A stretch of 5,674 bases of DNA, taken from contig DAHXOV010000174.1 of NCBI GenBank assembly GCA_027364695.1, forward strand, positions 1-5,674, written 5' to 3'. This DNA is from a bacterium. Its GTDB lineage: Bacteria; Bacteroidota; Bacteroidia; B-17B0; Aurantibacillaceae. Position 1 is the stretch's first letter. Every line of letters begins with the position of its first letter. The position numbers and the translations under genes are program-made. Positions 1-5,674 of the stretch are shown here, piece by piece. A model generated the notes under the pieces. That model made no database searches, had not been told where the DNA came from, and saw only the letters and a list, made by a program, of their open reading frames with translations.

Positions 1-2
1 GT

Positions 3-1076
3 ATTACAGATGCAATAAGATCAGACAAAGTATTGAAGGAGGTTATTGTAATAGGTCCATCTCAGCAAGGTGCTATGCTGGAAGGTAGTAAGGCGTATGC
101 CAAGGCGTTTATGGAAAAATATGATATTCCTACGGCTAAATATGGAAGATTTACTAAGGCGCAACTGGAAGATGCTTTTGTATTTTTGAATGGTTTGTCT
201 GCTCCTTATGTGATAAAGGCGGATGGATTGGCGGCAGGTAAGGGAGTTGTTATTACTGATTCTTATGAGGAAGCCAATAGAGTGGTGAGGGAAATGTTTG
301 CAGGAAAGTTTGGGCAGGCTTCTGAAACGATTGTAATAGAAGAATTTTTGGATGGTATAGAGGTGTCTTATTTTGTATTGTGTCATGAGGATCAATATGT
401 ATTATTGCCAGATGCTAAAGATTACAAGCGAGCGGGAGAAAATGATACGGGCCCCAATACAGGAGGAATGGGTACAGTAAGCCCCGCATGGGGGATATCT
501 ACAAATGAATTGACTCAAAAGGTGATAAGAAAAATTATTGAACCAACGTTGAATGGCTTGAAATTGGAGGGGATTTCATATTGTGGGTTTATTTTTTTTG
601 GGTTAATGTGTGTTCACGGAGAGCCCTATGTCATAGAATATAATTGTCGTTTGGGGGATCCTGAGACAGAGTCTATCATGATAAGAATAAATTCGGATAT
701 TATAGAGTTGTTTGATAAAACATGGCATAGGCAATTGAATGATTATCGTATGGATATTACAGAAAAAAGCGCTACTACAGTGATCCTTGCTTCTGAGGGG
801 TATCCTAATTATTTTGAAAGGGGTTTTGAAATTAGTATTGATGAAAAAGGGCTGCAGTCGTATGTTTTTCATGCAGGGACAAGTGTGAAAGATAATAGAT
901 TGATAACCAGTGGTGGCAGAGTAGTGGCTGTATCTTCTTTAGGAAAGACATTGGAAGAAGCTTTGAGTAAATGTTATCAATCTATTCCATATATTGATTT
1001 TAAGAATAAATATTTTAGGAAAGATATAGGACAAGATATTTTGAGACATATTCAACAAAAAAATTTGAGTAGTTAA
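3..1076 (+). CDS. purD: Phosphoribosylamine-glycine ligase (GAR synthetase), 5' end cut by window edge
   Basis: PurD joins glycine to 5-phosphoribosylamine using ATP, giving glycinamide ribonucleotide, the second step of purine synthesis in the cytoplasm. The reading frame is open to the left edge, so the gene starts outside the window; the TTG at 33 lies mid-protein and is not a start. The 357 visible residues against about 420-430 for the family imply that roughly 70 N-terminal residues (most of the PurD N domain) are missing. Visible landmarks are the 'GPSQQGAMLEGSK' start of the ATP-grasp region (54-92), the ATP-binding 'KADGLAAGKGV' (216-248), the 'DTGPNTGGMG' glycine-rich loop (444-473) and the family signature 'RLGDPETES' (648-674). 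The C-terminal domain follows and the gene ends in TAA. No frameshift or missing key residue is seen. fabG follows 38 nt later on the same strand. The assignment is secure. Confidence 0.97.
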   Translation: MTDAIRSDKVLKEVIVIGPSQQGAMLEGSKAYAKAFMEKYDIPTAKYGRFTKAQLEDAFVFLNGLSAPYVIKADGLAAGKGVVITDSYEEANRVVREMFAGKFGQASETIVIEEFLDGIEVSYFVLCHEDQYVLLPDAKDYKRAGENDTGPNTGGMGTVSPAWGISTNELTQKVIRKIIEPTLNGLKLEGISYCGFIFFGLMCVHGEPYVIEYNCRLGDPETESIMIRINSDIIELFDKTWHRQLNDYRMDITEKSATTVILASEGYPNYFERGFEISIDEKGLQSYVFHAGTSVKDNRLITSGGRVVAVSSLGKTLEEALSKCYQSIPYIDFKNKYFRKDIGQDILRHIQQKNLSS

Positions 1077-1098
1077 AAAGAAAATTGCTTTACATTTA
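1064..1098 (+). promoter_or_regulatory. Weak candidate promoter for fabG
   Basis: TACATTTA at 1091-1098 matches the Bacteroidota -7 element TAnnTTTG in all but the last base. A TTTG at 1064-1067, inside the end of purD, lies 23 nt upstream, slightly longer than the usual spacing of about 19-21. Transcription would begin near 1104, about 10 nt before the fabG ATG. In such AT-rich sequence a match this good can arise by chance, and simple read-through from purD is equally possible. Confidence 0.2.
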
Positions 1099-1114
1099 TT
1101 GAAAAATATAAGAT

Positions 1115-1861
1115 ATGAAATTATTAGACAATAAAAATGTTTTAGTAACAGGAGCTACGAGGGGCATAGGTAGAGGTATTGCAATGAAATTTGCAGAGCA
1201 TGGTGCCAATGTGGCTTTCACTTATGTGAGTTCTGAAACCAAAGCCATTGAGTTGGAAAATGAATTGATGAAAAATGGGGTGAAAGCAAAGGGATATAAA
1301 GCCGATGCTTCTGTGTATTCTTTGGCGGAACAAATTGTGGATGAAATTGTGAAGGAGTGGGGTGGTATAGATATATTAGTAAATAATGCAGGAATAACAA
1401 GAGATGGTTTATTGATGCGAATGACAGAGTTGCAATTTGACGAGGTAATACATGCAAATTTGAAATCGGTATTTAATTATACCAAGGCAGTTCAAAAAAG
1501 TATGTTGAAAAACAGGAAGGGAAGTATTATCAATATCTCTTCTGTGGTAGGAATAAAAGGGAATGCAGGGCAATCAAATTATGCTGCGTCTAAAGCGGGT
1601 ATTATTGGCTTTACCAAATCTGTGGCATTGGAACTTGGGTCAAGGAATATCAGATGCAATGTGATAGCGCCTGGGTTTATTGAAACGGAAATGACACATG
1701 TGTTAGATGAAAAAGTCATTGAACAATGGCGACAAAATATCCCATTGAAGAGAGGAGGAAGACCGGAAGATATTGCTAATGCCTGTATTTTCCTAGCTTC
1801 TGATATGAGTAGTTATATTACGGGGCAGTGTATTAATGTATGTGGTGGGATGCTGACATGA
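1115..1861 (+). CDS. fabG: 3-oxoacyl-[acyl-carrier-protein] reductase, FabG-type short-chain dehydrogenase
   Basis: FabG reduces 3-oxoacyl-ACP with NADPH in the elongation cycle of fatty-acid synthesis. The 248-residue protein has the usual FabG length and all classical SDR marks: cofactor-binding TGATRGIG (residues 12-19, with R16 fitting NADPH use), NNAG (90-93), and the catalytic tetrad N115, S143, Y156, K160 with the usual 13-residue S-Y and 4-residue Y-K spacing. The motif 'APGFIETEM' (185-193) and the terminal 'YITGQ' (234-238) are FabG-like. One oddity is 'NVCGGM' near the C-terminus, where FabG proteins normally have D or N in place of C243. The ATG at 1115 is the first good start and the fold begins right after it; the A-rich leader has no Shine-Dalgarno, as is common in Bacteroidota. 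It lies outside any visible fab cluster, so it could be a paralog acting on another 3-oxoacyl substrate. The SDR assignment is certain; exact substrate is inferred. Confidence 0.88.
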   Translation: MKLLDNKNVLVTGATRGIGRGIAMKFAEHGANVAFTYVSSETKAIELENELMKNGVKAKGYKADASVYSLAEQIVDEIVKEWGGIDILVNNAGITRDGLLMRMTELQFDEVIHANLKSVFNYTKAVQKSMLKNRKGSIINISSVVGIKGNAGQSNYAASKAGIIGFTKSVALELGSRNIRCNVIAPGFIETEMTHVLDEKVIEQWRQNIPLKRGGRPEDIANACIFLASDMSSYITGQCINVCGGMLT

Positions 1862-2051
1862 AAAAATAATATAAAATATAAGTAAAGTATTGTTAGGTAT
1901 TATTCTTTTTCAGTATTATAGATGTTGTTGGGAACTATGTTGAACAGATGAAGTATAGATAATTGGTATATTCACATTCTGCTGTTAGTATTTTTTTTTC
2001 ATTTAAACATTTCTTCATTAAAAAAACTCATTAATTTGAAAAAAATTATTT
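1862..2051. other. 190-nt intergenic region between fabG and phoH
   Basis: This AT-rich gap holds no open frame that looks like a gene and no RNA gene that I recognise. A run of nine T at 1991-1999 could serve as the U-tract of a plus-strand terminator after fabG, but I see no convincing GC stem in front of it. TTAATTTG at 2031-2038 matches the Bacteroidota -7 consensus TAnnTTTG at 7 of 8 positions; the nearest upstream TTT-type element (TTTC, 2010-2013) is 17 nt away, so this is only a weak phoH promoter candidate and would give a leader of under 10 nt. The length of the gap suggests that phoH is transcribed separately from purD-fabG, which is inference. Confidence 0.4.
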
Positions 2052-3401
2052 ATGTCAAGGAAGACAAATATTGTTTCAGAAAGTGAAAGAAAAATTTTTG
2101 TTTTAGATACTTCCGTGATACTATACGATTATACAGCCATTAAGAATTTTAAGGACAACGATGTGGTGATTCCAATTACGGTATTAGAAGAATTGGATAA
2201 TTTCAAGAAAGGGAATGACACTAAAAATTTTGCAGCCAGAGAATTTATCAGGTACATAGATAAGCAGTCGGGAGAGAATACATTGCAAGATTGGATGCCT
2301 ATCAATGGCAGAGCGGTGGGAAAGTTTAAAATAGAAATGAATACGGAGGCAAAATTAAATGCAGAAAAAATTTTTGATGAAAGAAAAGCAGATCATAAAA
2401 TTTTAAATACTACTTTATATCTTAAAGAGAAATATACAAATAGAAAGGTAGTATTAGTAACGAAAGATATTAATTTACGTATTAAAGCAAAATCGCTGAA
2501 TATCCATGCTGAAGATTATGAAACGGGTAAGGTAAAACAATTGGATGAACTACATACGGGTAAATTAGAAATCAATAAAGTAAAACCTATTGTGATTCAG
2601 CAATTGTATCAAACAGGTGTGTGTGATGTAAAAATGCTTACTAAACAAAAACTAATTCCTAATCAGTATTTTATTCTTAAAAACAATACGCAATCTGTAT
2701 TAGCCCGTTATGATATTGAGGAAGAAAAGTTAGCCAGAGTACAGAAACGGTCTGCTTTTGGAATAAGTCCTAAAAATGCGGAACAGACCTTTGCATTGGA
2801 TGCTTTACTGAACGATCATATCAGGTTGGTAACTTTACAAGGCGTGGCAGGAACAGGTAAAACATTGTTATCGTTGGCGGGATCACTTGAAAGAAAAAGA
2901 TATTATCAGCAGATATATTTAGCAAGACCTATAGTGCCTTTGAGCAATAAAGATATTGGATATTTGCCAGGAGATATTCAGCAAAAAATAAATCCATATA
3001 TGGAGCCTTTGTGGGATAATTTGAAATTCATTAAATCTTTGTATTCAGAAAAAGACAAGGAGTTTAAGCAAATTAATGAAATGCTTGAAAGTGAAAAGTT
3101 GCTTGTGTCTGCGCTGGCGTATATTCGTGGGAGGAGTTTGAGTAATATCTATTTTATAGTAGATGAGGCACAAAATCTTACGCCACATGAGATAAAGACC
3201 ATTATTACTCGTGCAGGCGAAGGTACAAAAATTGTTTTTACAGGAGATATTCAGCAGATAGATACGCCATACTTGGATGCGCAAAGTAATGGGTTAAGTT
3301 ATTTGATAGAAAAGTTCAAAGGACAAAGCGTTTATGCACATGTTACTTTGCAAAAAGGAGAAAGGAGCTTACTTGCTAATTTGGCTAATGACTTGCTTTA
3401 A
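2052..3401 (+). CDS. phoH: PIN domain-PhoH family ATPase (PhoH2-type fusion)
   Basis: The 449-residue protein fuses an N-terminal PIN nuclease domain (about residues 14-160) to a C-terminal PhoH P-loop ATPase (about 236-449). PIN acidic candidates are D19 in 'VLDTSVILYD', E46/E47 in 'VLEELDNF', D114 in 'KADHKIL' and D139 in 'VTKDINLR', so the metal-binding site looks intact. In the ATPase half, Walker A is GVAGTGKT (264-271), the PhoH-specific 'ARPIVPLSNKDIGYLPGD' follows (291-308), Walker B is 'YFIVDEAQN' (367-375) and 'FTGDIQQID' (396-404) is the sensor-like motif. Related mycobacterial PhoH2 proteins are ATP-driven, sequence-specific RNA helicases and RNases; an RNA-processing role here is inferred. 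No small antitoxin-like gene (as in PhoAT-PhoH2) lies just upstream. The ATG at 2052 is the first start of the fold and is preceded by an A-rich leader. The gene ends in tandem in-frame stops TAA-TGA (3399-3404), followed by a terminator hairpin. Confidence 0.93.
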   Translation: MSRKTNIVSESERKIFVLDTSVILYDYTAIKNFKDNDVVIPITVLEELDNFKKGNDTKNFAAREFIRYIDKQSGENTLQDWMPINGRAVGKFKIEMNTEAKLNAEKIFDERKADHKILNTTLYLKEKYTNRKVVLVTKDINLRIKAKSLNIHAEDYETGKVKQLDELHTGKLEINKVKPIVIQQLYQTGVCDVKMLTKQKLIPNQYFILKNNTQSVLARYDIEEEKLARVQKRSAFGISPKNAEQTFALDALLNDHIRLVTLQGVAGTGKTLLSLAGSLERKRYYQQIYLARPIVPLSNKDIGYLPGDIQQKINPYMEPLWDNLKFIKSLYSEKDKEFKQINEMLESEKLLVSALAYIRGRSLSNIYFIVDEAQNLTPHEIKTIITRAGEGTKIVFTGDIQQIDTPYLDAQSNGLSYLIEKFKGQSVYAHVTLQKGERSLLANLANDLL

Positions 3402-3429
3402 TGAAAAGAATAGAGATCGATTGAAATTA

Positions 3430-3454
3430 AAAATGCTCCAATATGGGGTATTTT
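3430..3454 (+). terminator. Terminator hairpin after phoH, between convergent genes
   Basis: AAAATGCTCC (3430-3439) can pair with GGGGTATTTT (3445-3454) around the 5-nt loop AATAT, giving a 10-bp stem that includes two G-U wobbles when read on the plus strand. It begins 28 nt after the phoH stop and its 3' arm ends in a short T-run. Read from the minus strand the wobbles become A-C mismatches, so the structure favours terminating phoH rather than the barrel gene that ends at 3473. The stem is modest, so efficiency is uncertain. Confidence 0.55.
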
Positions 3455-3472
3455 AAAATGAATCATTGATTA

Positions 3473-4081
3473 TTAAAATTTGAAACTTACACCGATGTTT
3501 AGGTAGGCAAGACCATAGCCGAGTTCTGTGTATAAACCGAATGATTTACCAAAATAATATCTAAAACCAGCATAAGTACCAAACCCTACGTAAGAACCAT
3601 ATGACCTATATGAAATATCATAATCAGGATTGTTCGTCCTGTATCCTAATACGACATATCCCAGAGATAAACCGCCATATATTTCTGCATTATCAAGGAG
3701 TGAATAATGTACTGTTGGTCTAATACCAAAAGCAGTATAACTCCATGTCTCTTTGACAGGTTCGTTGTAGTGCCATCTCTCATATTTATCTTCCCATGAA
3801 CCTGTCCAAGAGTAGGAGATGCTTTTGTAGCCTATATATCCTCCAATCCCAATACTTAATTTATTGTTTTCCGGAAAATCATATACACCATAATCAAAAG
3901 CAACATTCAGGTATGGAGAGGCGCTATATCCTACACCCCAATATGGAGTATACCCAAGAAGGCCTACGCCGGCATTGAGAGCGCCAGTTCCTTTTTTAAA
4001 TACTTGTGCATGAAGCGTGCTTGAGTTGGTCATTACAACTAAACTTACAATTGTTGTTAAGATAGCAATGGTTTTTTTCAT
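3473..4081 (-). CDS. Small predicted outer-membrane beta-barrel protein
   Basis: I do not recognise a named family, but the 202-residue product looks like a small outer-membrane barrel. It starts with a signal peptide: MKK, a hydrophobic stretch (about 5-17), and a likely signal peptidase I cut after A25 in 'TLHAQ'. The mature part is rich in Tyr, Gly and alternating aromatic residues, with about eight amphipathic strand-like segments (near 34-42, 54-66, 74-89, 113-126, 132-146, 163-177, 181-188 and 192-202), and ends in aromatic F202 ('GVSFKF'), as expected for recognition by the BAM complex. A loop at about 93-112 is Trp- and charge-rich. The ATG at 4081 is chosen over an in-frame TTG at 4102 because it begins the signal peptide and lies just downstream of a strong promoter match that overlaps the TTG. 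The OmpW or opacity-porin-like fold is inferred; the function is unknown. Confidence 0.8.
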   Translation of the reverse strand: MKKTIAILTTIVSLVVMTNSSTLHAQVFKKGTGALNAGVGLLGYTPYWGVGYSASPYLNVAFDYGVYDFPENNKLSIGIGGYIGYKSISYSWTGSWEDKYERWHYNEPVKETWSYTAFGIRPTVHYSLLDNAEIYGGLSLGYVVLGYRTNNPDYDISYRSYGSYVGFGTYAGFRYYFGKSFGLYTELGYGLAYLNIGVSFKF

Positions 4082-4099
4082 GGCTTTATATTTTTGAAG

Positions 4100-4131
4100 C
4101 AAATTTAAAGAACTGATTTTATTAAAGCAAA
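4100..4131 (-). promoter_or_regulatory. Bacteroidota-type promoter of the barrel protein gene
   Basis: On the minus strand a TTTG (4131-4128) is followed after exactly 20 nt by TAAATTTG (4107-4100), a perfect match to the Bacteroidota vegetative promoter (-33 TTTG, -7 TAnnTTTG). Transcription would begin near 4093-4095, leaving a leader of roughly 12-14 nt before the ATG at 4081. This implies that the barrel gene can be transcribed independently of the peptidase gene upstream. An A/T-only palindrome lies directly upstream and may act as an UP-like element or as a terminator for the peptidase gene. Confidence 0.7.
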
Positions 4132-4132
4132 T

Positions 4133-4155
4133 AAAAAAATAAAATTTATTTTTTT
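4133..4155 (-). terminator. A/T-only palindrome after the peptidase gene; possible weak terminator
   Basis: AAAAAAATAAA (4133-4143) and TTTATTTTTTT (4145-4155) are perfect 11-bp inverted arms around a single A. On the minus strand it begins 11 nt after the peptidase TGA stop and ends just before the -33 box of the barrel promoter. A hairpin with no G or C is weak, so termination is uncertain. The A/T tracts could instead be curved DNA that stimulates the adjacent promoter. Confidence 0.3.
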
Positions 4156-4166
4156 AAGAAAGATGG

Positions 4167-5426
4167 TCAAAAGGTAATATCCAGTTCTACCTCTTTATCA
4201 GACCGCTTTACTTTTACTTTGGTACTTTGTCCTTTTTCAAATTTTGACAATGATTTCATATAATCATCCATACTTTGGATGGGGTATTGCCCTAATTGAA
4301 TAATGATATCTCCTTTTTGAATAGTTGCTTTTTCTGCTGGTCTGCCGGGTGATACACCATCTACTTTAACTCCTTTTCCATCAAAAGTATAGTCAGGCAT
4401 AATGCCGAGTGTAACTTTGAATGTTGCTTTGTTTTCTTTTGGAGATGCTGTTTTTTGAAATTGCATTTTTTCTTTTTGTTGTGCAGATTTTTCTATTAGC
4501 TGAGCAATGAAACCAAGTATTTTGGCTTGGGCTTTGTAGTTGATTTTATCTGCGTCATCGGTGGGCTTGTGATAGTCCGAATGTTGTCCTGTAAAAAAAT
4601 GTAACACAGGGATGTCTTTCAGATAAAAAGATGTTTGGTCACTGGGACCTATGCCGCTACTGTCTTTTTTGATATTAAAATGGAAAGAAGTATTCACAGA
4701 GTCAATTAAAGGCACCCATTGGTTAGATGTGCCTACGCCATATACAACTAACTTTTTAGTACTATCATTCATTCTTCCAATCATGTCCATGTTTATCATG
4801 AAGTATATTTTATTCAAAGGGTAATTTGGATTTTCTGTCCATTTTTTGGAACCAATGAGTCCTAATTCTTCACCTGAAAATGTTATGAATAAGAGATTAT
4901 ATTTTTTGAACTTTTTATTTTCAGAAAAGTAGTGGGCTAGTTCTATCACACCTGCTGTACCACTTGCATTGTCATCTGCTCCGTTGTGTATTTTTCCTTC
5001 TGGCGATGGTTCTAAACTATTATGGTCATATCCTAAACCAAGATGATCATAATGCGCTCCAATAACAATTGTTTTTTCTGCCTTATTATCTAAATATCCA
5101 ATCACATTTATTCCGTTTAGTTCAGGCATATCTGAGGTGGATGTGTCGTGAGGATTTTTTTTCTTTTTGAATTTGAATGAATAGTAACAATTTGATTCAT
5201 TGGTATCGCTATTGGGTAAGGGGTTTAATTGATATTTGATAAATTGAGTACAAATATATTCTGCTGCTTTTGCTTCTTCAGGCGATGCGGTGGCTCTACC
5301 TTTCAATTCATCTGATGCAAGGTATTGGATGTGTTTTTCAATGTTTTTCTGAGAGATATTTTGTGCAAATGAAAACTGGTAAGATGCGATGATTCCTGAA
5401 AGGACAATAATATTTGTTTTTTTCAT
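4167..5426 (-). CDS. Exported M28 family zinc aminopeptidase with C-terminal PDZ domain
   Basis: The 419-residue protein carries a signal peptide (MKKTN, hydrophobic core about 6-20, likely cut near A21 in 'SFAQN'), so it should act in the periplasm or outside. The M28 metallopeptidase domain (about 26-315) contains a full two-zinc site: H125 and D127 in 'GAHYDHLG', D151/D152 in 'NGADDNASG', catalytic E186 and ligand E187 in 'SGEELGL', D214 in 'NMDMIGR' and H286 in 'SDYHKPTDD'. The N-terminal 'HIQYLASDELKGRAT' is typical of the family. After a Lys/Gln-rich linker (about 316-335) a PDZ domain follows (about 336-419; 'GVSPGRPAEKATIQKGDII'). Such enzymes remove N-terminal amino acids from peptides; the exact substrate cannot be read. 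The ATG is 4 nt after the ribE stop, so the two genes are almost certainly co-transcribed. No inactivating change is visible. Confidence 0.92.
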   Translation of the reverse strand: MKKTNIIVLSGIIASYQFSFAQNISQKNIEKHIQYLASDELKGRATASPEEAKAAEYICTQFIKYQLNPLPNSDTNESNCYYSFKFKKKKNPHDTSTSDMPELNGINVIGYLDNKAEKTIVIGAHYDHLGLGYDHNSLEPSPEGKIHNGADDNASGTAGVIELAHYFSENKKFKKYNLLFITFSGEELGLIGSKKWTENPNYPLNKIYFMINMDMIGRMNDSTKKLVVYGVGTSNQWVPLIDSVNTSFHFNIKKDSSGIGPSDQTSFYLKDIPVLHFFTGQHSDYHKPTDDADKINYKAQAKILGFIAQLIEKSAQQKEKMQFQKTASPKENKATFKVTLGIMPDYTFDGKGVKVDGVSPGRPAEKATIQKGDIIIQLGQYPIQSMDDYMKSLSKFEKGQSTKVKVKRSDKEVELDITF

Positions 5427-5430
5427 AGTT

Positions 5431-5674
5431 TTATTTTTTTAATTGTTTGAATTGTTCTGATGCAATTTTAGTGATGTATTTTCCTATCATATCAAATTCT
5501 AAATTTACGGTATCACTTATTTTTAGATATTTTATATTGGTGTGTTCATAAGTGTATGGAATAATGTGTACTGAAAACTGGTTAGAAAAACTTTCTACGA
5601 TGGTCAGACTAATGCCATTGATAGCGATACTTCCCTTAGGAATAGTGATAAAATAAGGGTTTTCAATATGTTCT
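5431..5674 (-). CDS. ribE: Riboflavin synthase (alpha subunit type), C-terminal part, 5' end cut by window edge
   Basis: The last 80 codons of a minus-strand gene are visible before its TAA stop (5433-5431); the frame is open to the right edge. The peptide contains 'IPKGSIAINGISLTIVE', the substrate-contacting start of the second lumazine-binding repeat, then 'FSVHIIPYTYEHTN' and 'VNLEFDMIGKYI', which are highly characteristic of riboflavin synthase. The enzyme is a trimer that converts two 6,7-dimethyl-8-ribityllumazine molecules into riboflavin and a pyrimidine. At a usual length near 195-200 residues, more than half lies outside the window. The stop is 4 nt before the peptidase ATG, so ribE heads or lies within that operon. 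The frame is short and lacks its start here, but the motif match makes the call firm. Confidence 0.92.
   Translation of the reverse strand, partial: EHIENPYFITIPKGSIAINGISLTIVESFSNQFSVHIIPYTYEHTNIKYLKISDTVNLEFDMIGKYITKIASEQFKQLKK

Noticed and set aside
33..35. TTG as a possible start of purD, preceded by open frame
   Set aside because: The frame continues to the window edge and the residues upstream extend the PurD N-domain end, so this is internal Leu, not a start.
21..395. Minus-strand open frame of 124 codons opposite purD
   Set aside because: It lies wholly antisense to a secure purD coding region, and its His/Ile/Arg/Tyr-rich peptide resembles no protein; it is a by-product of low-stop reverse-complement composition.
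603..872. Minus-strand open frame opposite the purD C-terminal half
   Set aside because: It is antisense to conserved purD sequence and has no domain-like features.
1142..1457. Two overlapping minus-strand frames opposite fabG
   Set aside because: Both are antisense to conserved SDR motifs, have low-complexity composition and show no start context.
3045..3284. Minus-strand frame opposite the phoH Walker B region
   Set aside because: It is antisense to conserved ATPase sequence and shows no recognisable motif.
3461..3471. Small palindrome AATCA-T-TGATT at the end of the barrel gene
   Set aside because: Five-bp arms with a one-base centre are common by chance in AT-rich DNA and cannot form a stable hairpin.
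3796..3978. Plus-strand 60-codon frame opposite the barrel protein gene
   Set aside because: It is antisense to a gene with a clear signal peptide and barrel pattern, has no promoter or domain, and is explained as a shadow frame.
4082..4102. TTG start 7 codons upstream of the barrel protein ATG
   Set aside because: The TTG start overlaps the -7 promoter element at 4100-4107 and adds residues before the signal peptide's MKK, so the ATG at 4081 fits better.

Overview
The window reads as an ordinary chromosomal stretch of a low-GC member of the Bacteroidota. The evidence is the AT-rich coding sequence, the lack of Shine-Dalgarno sequences before the visible starts, a very good match to the phylum-specific promoter (TTTG, 20 nt, TAnnTTTG), and protein styles typical of the group: an M28+PDZ exported peptidase with a signal peptide ending in 'FAQ', a PIN-PhoH fusion, and a PurD with the 'GENDTGPNTGGMG' loop. 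The genus cannot be fixed from sequence alone. Chitinophagales or Sphingobacteriales-like organisms are a guess.

Layout: two blocks of genes converge near position 3430. The plus-strand block is purD (5' end cut by the window edge), a fabG-type reductase 38 nt downstream, then a 190-nt gap and a PIN-PhoH ATPase. The minus-strand block, read from the right edge, is the C-terminal part of riboflavin synthase (ribE, cut by the window edge), an exported M28 aminopeptidase with a PDZ domain starting only 4 nt after the ribE stop, and after 85 nt a small predicted outer-membrane beta-barrel protein with its own promoter. A hairpin between the two blocks probably ends phoH transcription.

Functionally this is mostly housekeeping: purine synthesis (purD), fatty-acid or related ketoreduction (fabG), RNA metabolism (PIN-PhoH), riboflavin synthesis (ribE), plus two envelope or exported proteins. 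There are no RNA genes, insertion sequences, CRISPR arrays or phage genes. I found no convincing new system. The points worth a second look are the tight ribE-peptidase coupling, the orphan barrel protein with its textbook promoter, a 16-bp in-frame direct repeat inside phoH, and a nearly perfect A/T-only palindrome beside the barrel promoter.
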